From the NCBI GenBank assembly GCA_943371965.1, contig CALRWV020000009.1, positions 54,572 to 118,571 on the forward strand: a stretch of DNA of 64,000 bases, written 5' to 3'. The translations under genes were made by a program, and so were the position numbers. Positions within the stretch are counted from its first letter, which is position 1. The number at the start of each line of letters is the position of its first letter. A model generated the notes under the pieces. It was not told the DNA's origin and did not search any database. It worked only from the letters and a program-made list of their open reading frames with translations. This DNA comes from CALRWV02 sp943371965. Lineage in GTDB: Bacteria; Bacteroidota; JABWAT01. This document shows, one piece after another, positions 45,231 to 52,848 of the stretch.

Positions 45231-45566
45231 TTAGACTGCGCCTGATTTTTCGAGATGGTTATGCATCTGTACACCGTGGACAAGACACATTCCAGCTGCC
45301 ATTGCTGAAGCAACGTGGATCGCTTCCGTCATTTCATCCGGATTTGAACCTGCTTCAAGTGAGGCAGTCGTATAAGCATCAATACAGTAGGGACATTGTT
45401 TGAAGTGCGAAATCGCCAAAGCAATCAAAGCTTTTTCACGTTTGGTTAAAGCACCGTCATCTCCCGTTGCGGCATTGTAATAATCAAGAAATTTTTTCCA
45501 GAGATCCGGTTTGAATTTTCCCATTTTACTGAATTTTGCCAAATCGCGGTCATTGTAATAACTCAT
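45231..45566 (-). CDS. AhpD-like carboxymuconolactone decarboxylase, arsenosugar-associated (TIGR04169-like)
   Basis: 111 residues. CMD fold with the redox pair CPYC in ALAISHFKQCPYCIDAYTTA and a conserved histidine (EAIHVASAMAAG). AhpD proteins reduce peroxides or act as thiol-disulfide proteins. Position just upstream of arsS matches the peroxidase-like member of arsenosugar clusters. Likely thiol-redox support; the direct role is unknown. Confidence 0.85.
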   Translation of the reverse strand: MSYYNDRDLAKFSKMGKFKPDLWKKFLDYYNAATGDDGALTKREKALIALAISHFKQCPYCIDAYTTASLEAGSNPDEMTEAIHVASAMAAGMCLVHGVQMHNHLEKSGAV

Positions 45567-45580
45567 AACTTTTCCTTGTT

Positions 45581-47425
45581 TTATTTGGATTTGAGCGAAT
45601 AATCAAATTTCAGTGTCTCAGTCGGACAAACAGTTACACAGATTCCACATCCGATACATGATGAATTCAGATTGTCGAGTGTTAATCCTCTAACAGCAAA
45701 GTGCTTCACATCAATTCCCACTTCACAATATCTTGAACACATATTGCAGGCAATGCATCTTTCTTTATCAGCTTCAATTTTATAATTCGAAATCAGCTTT
45801 TTGGTAAATATTTTGCTGAAGAAATGCATATACCCTGCTGTTGGACACCAATATCTGCACCAAACTTTTCCGCCAAGAAACGGATAAAGTGCAATCGGAA
45901 TCCAACTTGCCAAACCCATATTTACAACCCATGCGTAAACATCTGCGTTGAACTGCCCGATATTTACCGACCAGTAAAATATATTCACAAACGTATCGTA
46001 AAATGAAATTGAAATGATGACAGCGACTGCGCACCAGATTGTTATCCAGTTGATGGCTCTTTCACGTTTGATATTTTTGGGTCCTTTAGGTGAGTAATGT
46101 CTCCAATCATCACCTAAAGTTTCTGCCAATCCACCACATGAACAAACCCATGAACAATATTGCTTCCCGGTAAATTTCACAAGGACAGGAATGGCGATAA
46201 AACTCAGAAATAAAATCCAGTAAAAATAAAACTTGGATGGATCTGTTAGAATTCCATTGAAAAACATCTGAAGCGGATCAGCATCAATTCCGGAATAAGG
46301 GTTCATTTGCCAATGAATGGTTTCGGGAACAAGCATCAAACCAAACGGATAAAGAAGTCCGTATGCCAACCAATTGTGAAGAATAAATTCAGGAAGCAGA
46401 CAAAAAAAGAAAACCTGAAAAAACATTAAAAGTATCAGTTTTCTCGGTTGAATTTTATCGTAGGGATTCAACTTTTTCCACCTGAAGAGCGCTTTGATTC
46501 CAAATCCAACAACAAGAAACGAATAAATTATCGGATAAAGCGAACCAATATTTCTACCTCCAAAAAGTGGAACATCCGAAGAAAGCGTAAACACATCGGG
46601 ATAACCTTTTTTAATTATGTAAAAAGCACCCATTGCAATGATCATTCCTGCAAGAAGGAGAATCCTGTTTGTTGTCCACTGGCGTTCAACCTGAATTCCC
46701 ACTTTTTTTATCGCTGAAAGATCAAGCGAGGTGTCTTTCAGATTCGATTTGTTAGACAGTATTTTTTCTTCTGATATTTCAACTTTATCAAGATGAATCA
46801 GTTTTCCAAATGCGGCGATTACTGTTTTGGCTTCGATTGTGGCATCTTGTGTTTTGATTTTAAAAATTGAATCGTGTTTGGTTACTGTTTTTACATCGAC
46901 ACCTTCCCGAATGTCAAGATTGAATGAAGCTATGATTGTTTCCCATTCCTTCAACAATTCACCAGCAGTCGTTTCCCTGTAAGGCAAAACTCCTTTGACA
47001 GTTGTATCTCCAGTTATAGCATAATATAAAATCAGATCTTTTTGAAAGGACTTGATGGTGCCAAGTGTTTTTCTTTTTTCAAGAATGATTGGCTGATATC
47101 CTGCCATTTTTAATTCAATCGCAGCATTGATTCCTGCAGGACCGGCACCTAAAATATAAATAGGATCTTTTGCCTGAAATTTATCAGGATTTGAAATGAT
47201 ATAATGTGCAGTTTTGTAACCACTGTTGAGAGCAGCTTTTATATCAGGAAGACCGGCAATGTTGCCGATGATGAAAAGATTTTTAATTGATGATTCAAAG
47301 TTCCGGTCAATAATTGGATACTGATCGCCCATATCAGAAATGGAATCCTCACCGACAAAAAAGTTTTTGAAACGGATATATATTGATTCTTCTGGTTTGG
47401 GAAATGTTGCAGCGGAAGCAGTCAT
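45581..47425 (-). CDS. Flavin/pyridine nucleotide and NapH-type iron-sulfur membrane fusion protein
   Basis: 614 residues. Residues about 85-235 form a nucleotide-binding oxidoreductase domain (IYILGAGPAGINAAIELKMA). Residues about 255-500 contain five or six membrane helices with NapH/CcoG-type cysteines (YCSWVCSCGG, WCRYWCPTAGY). The C-terminus has two [4Fe-4S] motifs (CIACNMCSRYC and CIGCGICVTVCP). It probably passes electrons between a flavin and a membrane or cytoplasmic acceptor for the arsenosugar/rSAM module. The N-terminal 70 residues look like the C-terminal part of another oxidoreductase domain. Confidence 0.82.
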   Translation of the reverse strand: MTASAATFPKPEESIYIRFKNFFVGEDSISDMGDQYPIIDRNFESSIKNLFIIGNIAGLPDIKAALNSGYKTAHYIISNPDKFQAKDPIYILGAGPAGINAAIELKMAGYQPIILEKRKTLGTIKSFQKDLILYYAITGDTTVKGVLPYRETTAGELLKEWETIIASFNLDIREGVDVKTVTKHDSIFKIKTQDATIEAKTVIAAFGKLIHLDKVEISEEKILSNKSNLKDTSLDLSAIKKVGIQVERQWTTNRILLLAGMIIAMGAFYIIKKGYPDVFTLSSDVPLFGGRNIGSLYPIIYSFLVVGFGIKALFRWKKLNPYDKIQPRKLILLMFFQVFFFCLLPEFILHNWLAYGLLYPFGLMLVPETIHWQMNPYSGIDADPLQMFFNGILTDPSKFYFYWILFLSFIAIPVLVKFTGKQYCSWVCSCGGLAETLGDDWRHYSPKGPKNIKRERAINWITIWCAVAVIISISFYDTFVNIFYWSVNIGQFNADVYAWVVNMGLASWIPIALYPFLGGKVWCRYWCPTAGYMHFFSKIFTKKLISNYKIEADKERCIACNMCSRYCEVGIDVKHFAVRGLTLDNLNSSCIGCGICVTVCPTETLKFDYSLKSK

Positions 47426-47510
47426 TTGTTTTCCAATTTGAAAATGTCTTTTTGCGATTTCAGTTCGGATTTAATCAGAGGAACTAAGTGTCAGATAAAA
47501 TCAGGTGATT

Positions 47511-49406
47511 TCAAATACCCAACCTGCTCCACATTCCATCAACTTTTCTCTTCACTTCTTCTGACATGACAACTTTCCACGGCCAGTCCCTGTGAAAATT
47601 TTCTTCTTTCAATTTGGATGTTGAGTCCCATCCCATTCTTCCCATTTTGAAATCATAACCCGGAACTGAATAGGATTCTTTTTCCACTTTCGTTTTAACA
47701 ATTTTCACATCGCGGATCGGATCGAGATGATTCAATGCAATCCACCAACATTCATAATCATTCGAAAGATCGGTATCATGATCAACAACTATTACAAATT
47801 TGTTGAAGTTTCCAAAATCTTTTGAAAGCAGATCATCGATAATTTTCTGACCTTGCCCCGGTGTTTCTTTCAGAATACTTATAAAAAGCGGTGAGTAACA
47901 ATCATCATCTTGCAAACTGAAATAGGGAAGCGACCAGTTGAAAATATCGCGTCGTGATGACATTTCCTTTGTCAGTTCATCAAACTGTTTTTTGATTTCT
48001 GATTTTTCCGGTTTATGATTTTGCTTTATAAATCGTCCTTCACCATCCCATTTTGTTGAAGCATCAATGAGGAGTTTTCCTGAGTAAGTAAAATATTGGG
48101 AAGCATGGTCAAGTGCATCAATTGGTCCTCGCGATTCAACAAGATCAAAAGCGAAATCTGCTTTTTTCAGAATCTCTTTCCATGTGGATTTTGTATCCTG
48201 AACGTCAACCAACTCATCAACAACTGCCATCACTTTGGTCAGCATCATGAGTCCCAAACCATTGGCTCCGTGAAGAATTTTGTAAGCGTGTCCAGGATAT
48301 TTTTTTGCTGCTGCCAGAAAAACCAGATTATGAAAAACACCTTCCGATGGCATTGCATAATCACGGACTTCAGGCATAACAACCTGCATCAACGGAAGAA
48401 AAGCACGTTCCGTGATTTTACCCAACCATACATCTTCAACCGGCGGAATCCCAACAATCGTTGTTGGATAAATCGGATTTTTCCGCATTGTAATTGCAGT
48501 TACATGAAAAGCAGGATATAAATCTGCCAACGAATAAAACCCTGTATGATCTCCGAAAGGACCTTCAACACGAAGCGGTTCGTTCAAATCAACGTAGCCT
48601 TCAAGAACGATTTCAGCATGGGCTGGTACTTCAAGATCAACAGTTTTACATTTTACAATTTCAACCCGTTCTTTTCTGAGAAAACCGGAAAAAAACCATT
48701 CGTCAATATTTGGAGGAAGTGGTGCAGACGCTGAATAAATGGTAACCGGATCACTACCCAGCACTACAGCAACTTCCATCTTACCGCCGGTTTTTTTAAA
48801 TTTCTCATGATGGGCTGCACCGCCTTTATGACGCTGCCAGTGCAACCCAGCTGTCTGTTTGTCAAAAACCTGAACTCGGTACATTCCTATATTTCGGGCG
48901 TTGATATCAGGGTCTTTTGAAACAACAGCAGTAAGTGTTATAAACTTTCCACCATCATCCGGCCAGCATTTTAATATTGGAATAATTGTTAGGTCTATCT
49001 GGTCACCTGTTAGGACAACTTCTTGAACCGGTGCATTCTTAACAAGTTTCGGAGAATATTTTCTGATTTCAGCAAACTTGAAAAGTGTTTTTATTTTATC
49101 TTTTAAAGTTTTTGGCGGATTGAGATTTGTAAAACTTCTGATCCGGTCAGCAATTTCGTTTAAGTTTTCAACACCCATTGCAAACGAAGTTTGTTTTTCC
49201 GTTGCATATAAATTAATTGCAACAGGAATTGAATGTCCTTTAATGTTGTTGAATAAAAGTGTTTTTGATTTATTCTGGTCTTTAAACGAACGGTCTGCGA
49301 TTTCGGTAATTTCGAGATTGGAACTAACTTCTTCGTTTATTTCAATCAACTCCCCTCGCTGACGGAGTGCATCCAGATAATCACGTAAATCCTTAAAAGG
49401 TTTCAA
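47511..49406 (-). CDS. UbiD-family decarboxylase
   Basis: 631 residues. UbiD fold with MKPFKDLRDYLDALRQRGEL, RNIGMYRVQVFD, EGPFGDHTGFYSLAD and PIYPTTIVGIPPVED. The family decarboxylates aromatic or unsaturated acids with prenylated FMN from UbiX. In Bacteroidota relatives such proteins serve menaquinone synthesis, but no men or mqn genes are near. It ends 86 bases from the NapH-type fusion; operon membership is uncertain. Confidence 0.85.
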   Translation of the reverse strand: MKPFKDLRDYLDALRQRGELIEINEEVSSNLEITEIADRSFKDQNKSKTLLFNNIKGHSIPVAINLYATEKQTSFAMGVENLNEIADRIRSFTNLNPPKTLKDKIKTLFKFAEIRKYSPKLVKNAPVQEVVLTGDQIDLTIIPILKCWPDDGGKFITLTAVVSKDPDINARNIGMYRVQVFDKQTAGLHWQRHKGGAAHHEKFKKTGGKMEVAVVLGSDPVTIYSASAPLPPNIDEWFFSGFLRKERVEIVKCKTVDLEVPAHAEIVLEGYVDLNEPLRVEGPFGDHTGFYSLADLYPAFHVTAITMRKNPIYPTTIVGIPPVEDVWLGKITERAFLPLMQVVMPEVRDYAMPSEGVFHNLVFLAAAKKYPGHAYKILHGANGLGLMMLTKVMAVVDELVDVQDTKSTWKEILKKADFAFDLVESRGPIDALDHASQYFTYSGKLLIDASTKWDGEGRFIKQNHKPEKSEIKKQFDELTKEMSSRRDIFNWSLPYFSLQDDDCYSPLFISILKETPGQGQKIIDDLLSKDFGNFNKFVIVVDHDTDLSNDYECWWIALNHLDPIRDVKIVKTKVEKESYSVPGYDFKMGRMGWDSTSKLKEENFHRDWPWKVVMSEEVKRKVDGMWSRLGI

Positions 49407-49503
49407 TTTTTCTCCAAAACTAAATTATTCAGGGTTCTCAGGTTTTAAATGCAGAACCATCATCATCGTTGTATTCTAATTGTTATGAACAAAAGAATCT
49501 TTC

Positions 49504-49552
49504 GAGTCATGAGTCACGATTCTCGAATGTCGTTTTTCGTTTCTCGTTTTTT
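49504..49552. repeat. Seven degenerate heptamers encoding an ABC ATPase C-terminus
   Basis: GAGTCAT/GAGTCAC/GATTCTC/GAATGTC/GTTTTTC/GTTTCTC/GTTTTTT: seven units of seven bases, each starting with G. The ABC ATPase stop codon (49507) and its last 13 or so residues are inside the array. Confidence 0.8.
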
Positions 49553-50196
49553 AAATAACCATTTTCCATTTCCAAAAGTTCAATTTCATACTTTTCAAAA
49601 TAATGATTTTCATGTGAAATAATGACCAATCCGCATTTCGATTCATTTTTGTAATCAAATAATAACTTAATGATTTGCTGAGAAGTCACACCATCCAATG
49701 AAGCAGTCGGTTCATCCACAATAAGAAAATCTGGTTTCTGCAAAAAAAGGAATACAAGCATCAGCCTATATTTCATTCCCATCGAAAGTGAAGAAACCGG
49801 TATTTTCAAATCTGATCTCAATTCTAGCAAACCTGTTTTTTCGAGATAAAAAAGAAACTGATCCTCAAAATCGGTTGAACTGAAAAGAGAATTTGATTTG
49901 AATAAACTCTTGGCAAATTCCAAAGAAAAATTTTCTTCAAAAAATTGCTTCCCGAATTGTGGGGCGTAAAGAATTTTGTTTTCTGAAATATCAGTTAAAA
50001 TCCGTAAACCTGTTGAATCCAAGTGGTAAGAAAGCAATCCCGCAAGAGAACGCGCAAGAAGAGTTTTTCCACTTCCAGACTCACCAATTATTAAATATGA
50101 TTTGGAAACATCAAGTTCCAAGTTGATTTCGGATAAAAGTAATTTGGGGGGATTTTCCTTTGTGGAGACTGTAAAGTGTTTGAAATTGATTGACAT
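49507..50196 (-). CDS. ABC transporter ATP-binding protein
   Basis: 229 residues. Walker A GESGSGKTLLARSLAG, Walker B FLIVDEPTASLD and the switch histidine ISHENHYF are intact; the signature is SSLSMGMKYRL, an off-consensus form. No permease gene is adjacent, so it may serve a transporter encoded elsewhere. The C-terminal tail NEKRKTTFENRDS is encoded by 7-base repeats and the upstream region contains the 12-copy heptamer array. Confidence 0.82.
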   Translation of the reverse strand: MSINFKHFTVSTKENPPKLLLSEINLELDVSKSYLIIGESGSGKTLLARSLAGLLSYHLDSTGLRILTDISENKILYAPQFGKQFFEENFSLEFAKSLFKSNSLFSSTDFEDQFLFYLEKTGLLELRSDLKIPVSSLSMGMKYRLMLVFLFLQKPDFLIVDEPTASLDGVTSQQIIKLLFDYKNESKCGLVIISHENHYFEKYEIELLEMENGYLKNEKRKTTFENRDS

Positions 50197-50222
50197 TTGG
50201 AATAGATTGTTCGCCCTAAAAT

Positions 50223-50334
50223 AATTCGTAATTCGTAATTCGTAATTCGTAATTCGTAATTCGTAATTCGTAATTCGTAATTCGTAATTCGTAATTCGTA
50301 ATTCGTAATTTTTAATTTTTAATTATTGATTCTT
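50223..50334. repeat. Twelve exact AATTCGT tandem copies plus degenerate tail
   Basis: 50223-50306 contains 12 uninterrupted AATTCGT units. AATTTTT/AATTTTT/AATTATT/GATTCTT follow in phase to 50334. It occupies the upstream region of the ABC ATPase gene (50197-50318) and reaches the NlpC/P60 stop codon at 50319. It is the longest and purest of the heptamer arrays. Confidence 0.95.
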
Positions 50335-50912
50335 TTTGCTCCACGGTATAATTTAACCCAGTACTCTTCCTTCAAATTTGAAATCATTACGCCTGAAGAT
50401 GTACTTGCATGTGAGAAGTTTCCATCTGAAATATAAATTCCAACATGCGAAACTGAACGGGTTCTCGGTAGCTGAAAGAAAACCAGATCTCCCTGTTTCA
50501 AATTATCCTTATCCACTCCACGGCCTAACAAAAACTGTTCTTTTGCACGTCGGGGCAGTTGAATTCCATAAACTTCGCTGAAAATAACAGTGGTGAATCC
50601 GGAACAGTCAATCCCGGCTTTTGACATTCCGCCATAACGGTATGGAGTTCCAATCCAATTATTGATTGCTGACATTAATACATCTGCTGGTGCCTCACCG
50701 ATGTTAAATCTTGAGAATGGCTTTGTCTGTGAATTTTCTGAGCTGTTTTCTTTTTTATCATCTGAGGATTTGGAATTGGATTTTGTCTCAGATGTCCGGG
50801 CATTTTTGGAAGAAGATTTTGGGTTGTATCTGGCAACTGGCTGAGGAGATTGGCAGGAAAGAACAGTTGCAATAACAATCAGGAAAATAATTTTATAAGT
50901 CTTTAAATTCAT
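50319..50912 (-). CDS. NlpC/P60-family cell-wall peptidase, lipoprotein
   Basis: 197 residues. Lipoprotein signal (IVIATVLSCQSPQ, cysteine near residue 20), a low-complexity Ser/Lys-rich linker (residues 30-70), then NlpC/P60 with catalytic Cys in AGIDCSGFTTVIF and His in SVSHVGIYISDG. It likely cuts peptidoglycan peptide stems in the periplasm. Its last residues RINN lie in the heptamer tail. A terminator separates it from rpoD. Confidence 0.87.
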   Translation of the reverse strand: MNLKTYKIIFLIVIATVLSCQSPQPVARYNPKSSSKNARTSETKSNSKSSDDKKENSSENSQTKPFSRFNIGEAPADVLMSAINNWIGTPYRYGGMSKAGIDCSGFTTVIFSEVYGIQLPRRAKEQFLLGRGVDKDNLKQGDLVFFQLPRTRSVSHVGIYISDGNFSHASTSSGVMISNLKEEYWVKLYRGAKRINN

Positions 50913-50954
50913 GTTCCGAAAATAAAGAAATAATATCCCGAAATCATTCTAAAC

Positions 50955-50984
50955 AAAAAAGGCGATTCTTCCGAATCGCCTTTT
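50955..50984. terminator. Bidirectional terminator after rpoD
   Basis: GGCGATTC-TTCC-GAATCGCC with perfect 8-base arms, six A before and four T after. It ends rpoD on the minus strand. Confidence 0.88.
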
Positions 50985-51010
50985 CCTAATACCTAAAGTT
51001 TACAACCTGA

Positions 51011-51874
51011 TTACCCCAAATAGGATTTCAAAGCTTTGCTTCTTGAGGCGTGACGCAATCTTCTGATTGCTTTTTCTTTAATCTGACGGACACGTTCACG
51101 AGTTAAACTGAAACGCTCACCAATTTCTTCAAGTGTTAATGAATGTTCTCTGTTCAAACCGAAATACAATCTGATCACTTCAGCTTCACGTTCGCTCAAA
51201 GTACCAAGAGCACGTTCAATTTCGATTTTCAAAGATTCCATTTCCAGAGTTGAATCAGGAGCAGGTTGATGTTCATTTGCCAAAACATCAAGCAAACGGT
51301 TGTCTTCACCCTGTGCGAATGGAGCATCAACTGAAAGGTGTCTTCCTGCAATTTTCAGTGTTTCAGCAACATCTGCCTGAGTCATATCCAACTGTTCAGC
51401 AATTTCTTCAGCATTCGGTTCGCGTTCAAATTCCTGTTCAAGGTTTGAAAATGCCTTACCAATTTTATTCAGCGCACCAACCCTATTTAAAGGAAGACGG
51501 ACAATACGTGATTGTTCAGCTAAAGCCTGAAGAATGGATTGACGAATCCACCAAACTGCATATGAAATAAATTTGAATCCACGGGTTTCATCAAAACGTT
51601 TTGCAGCTTTGATCAAACCAAGATTTCCTTCATTGATCAAATCACCAAGTGAAAGTCCCTGATTCTGATATTGTTTTGCAACGGATACCACAAATCTCAA
51701 ATTCGCTTTGGTCAATTTTTCAAGTGCTGCCTGATCGTTTTGTTTGATTTTGACAGCAAGTTCAATTTCCTGGTCAGGACCCAGCAATTCAACTTTTCCA
51801 ATTTCCTGTAAGTAACGATCTAATGAAGCACTTTCGCGGTTCGTGATCTGTTTGCTGATCTTTAGTTGTCTCAT
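51011..51874 (-). CDS. rpoD: RNA polymerase primary sigma factor (SigA/RpoD)
   Basis: 287 residues. Region 1.2 (SLDRYLQEIGKVELL), region 2 (GNLGLIKAAKRFDETRGFKF and YAVWWIRQSILQAL), region 3 and region 4 (SLTLEEIGERFSLTRERVRQ) are present; region 1.1 is absent. This is the short Bacteroidota primary sigma form, in line with the TAnnTTTG promoters in the window. AAAGG precedes the ATG. The EutN genes directly upstream end 16 bases before it and could be cotranscribed. Confidence 0.94.
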   Translation of the reverse strand: MRQLKISKQITNRESASLDRYLQEIGKVELLGPDQEIELAVKIKQNDQAALEKLTKANLRFVVSVAKQYQNQGLSLGDLINEGNLGLIKAAKRFDETRGFKFISYAVWWIRQSILQALAEQSRIVRLPLNRVGALNKIGKAFSNLEQEFEREPNAEEIAEQLDMTQADVAETLKIAGRHLSVDAPFAQGEDNRLLDVLANEHQPAPDSTLEMESLKIEIERALGTLSEREAEVIRLYFGLNREHSLTLEEIGERFSLTRERVRQIKEKAIRRLRHASRSKALKSYLG

Positions 51875-51889
51875 GTATTCGAAGAACCT

Positions 51890-52168
51890 TTAAACTTTTG
51901 TATTTTCCATATCAACGCGGGAAACAATTCCCACTATGGAGGCATCAACAGGTGCAGAATCAACTTTTAAGGGAATGACTGCTTCACTGCTGGTAACGTA
52001 AATGACATTTTCACCGATTCCGGCTCCGATTGTATCGACGGCAACAATCGGGCTGCCGGTTTTATTTCCTGAAAAATCCAAAGGCTGTATAAACTGAAGT
52101 TTCTTACCGGTTAAAGCCGGATCTTTTTGTGTCGCCCAAACTGTACCAACAACTTTAGCGTAATACAC
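51890..52168 (-). CDS. EutN/CcmL microcompartment vertex protein B
   Basis: 92 residues, the usual length of BMC-P pentamers. It has the family start YYAKVVGTVWATQKDPALTG, LQFIQPLDF, VAVDTIGAGIGENVIYVTSS and a C-terminal VDASIVGIVSRVDM. Translation starts at GTG 52168, one base shared with the TAG stop of the partner gene (TAGTG), so the pair is coupled. BMC-P pentamers cap the vertices of microcompartment shells. No shell hexamer gene is nearby. Confidence 0.9.
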   Translation of the reverse strand: MYYAKVVGTVWATQKDPALTGKKLQFIQPLDFSGNKTGSPIVAVDTIGAGIGENVIYVTSSEAVIPLKVDSAPVDASIVGIVSRVDMENTKV

Positions 52169-52437
52169 TATTTTTCAACATCCAGTTTATCAACAATTGC
52201 CATAATTACAGCATCTACAGGTTTGTTTTTAGTCAGTTCGGTTTGTCTGGCCGATGAGCCTGTTGCAACCAGAACAATTTCTCCGGTTCCGGCACCAACA
52301 CTGTCAACTGCAATAACAAACTGATCTTTCAGATTGTAATTGATATCGACGTGTTTTACGATTTGGAGTTTCATACCAGTCAATCCCGCATCCTTACGGG
52401 TTGCCCAAATCGTTCCAACCACTTTTCCTAAAAACAT
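52168..52437 (-). CDS. EutN/CcmL microcompartment vertex protein A
   Basis: 89 residues, paralogous to the adjacent protein: MFLGKVVGTIWATRKDAGLT, MKLQIVKHV, IAVDSVGAGTGEIVLVATGS and ending AVIMAIVDKLDV. First of the pair in transcription order. Two different BMC-P genes side by side are typical of microcompartment loci. The substrate pathway is not defined here; the acylating aldehyde dehydrogenase with a targeting tail lies about 10 kb away on the same strand. Confidence 0.9.
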   Translation of the reverse strand: MFLGKVVGTIWATRKDAGLTGMKLQIVKHVDINYNLKDQFVIAVDSVGAGTGEIVLVATGSSARQTELTKNKPVDAVIMAIVDKLDVEK

Positions 52438-52525
52438 GTTTGCTCTTTTTTATGGATTTTCAAACAGCTGCTGATCAGTTCCAGATTTTAAAATCTGAAA
52501 CTGATTCTGCAGCAAATTCAGTCAA

Positions 52526-52717
52526 TTAAGCCAAAACGGTTTTTTCGTTGCATTTACAAAGTTTGTAAAGTCTTTCTCCGTATTTCCATCCACCGGTTTT
52601 ATCATCTTTGAAAGATGCAACCATTTTAATTGGGTTGATTTCGGTGTTGCAAACCGGACAGATTTTTTTTCTTGAAGCGGCCTTAGCCATTTTATCTGCA
52701 AATTGATTTTTTGCCAT
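52526..52717 (-). CDS. Small zinc-ribbon protein beside BMC-P genes
   Basis: 63 residues. MAKNQFADKMAKAASRKKIC leads to a CPVCNTEINPI half-knuckle, with KLCKC near the C-terminus giving a second cysteine pair (C-x2-C ... C-x-C). It is 88 bases upstream of the EutN pair on the same strand. Family not recognised; role unknown. The basic N-terminus suggests nucleic acid or protein binding. Confidence 0.7.
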   Translation of the reverse strand: MAKNQFADKMAKAASRKKICPVCNTEINPIKMVASFKDDKTGGWKYGERLYKLCKCNEKTVLA

Positions 52718-52848
52718 TGTATTATTCCCCTATCGTTTATTTTAAATCGCTCTTTTTATTTTCGTCCTGTTTTTCATGCAGGAAACTTGAAAAAGGATTG
52801 AAAGTGAGTTAGCATCATCTGCACTTTAATCGCCAAATCAAGTAACAA

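Noticed and set aside
50223..50334. CRISPR-like array
   Set aside because: Units are 7 bases and directly adjacent, with no spacers and no cas genes nearby.
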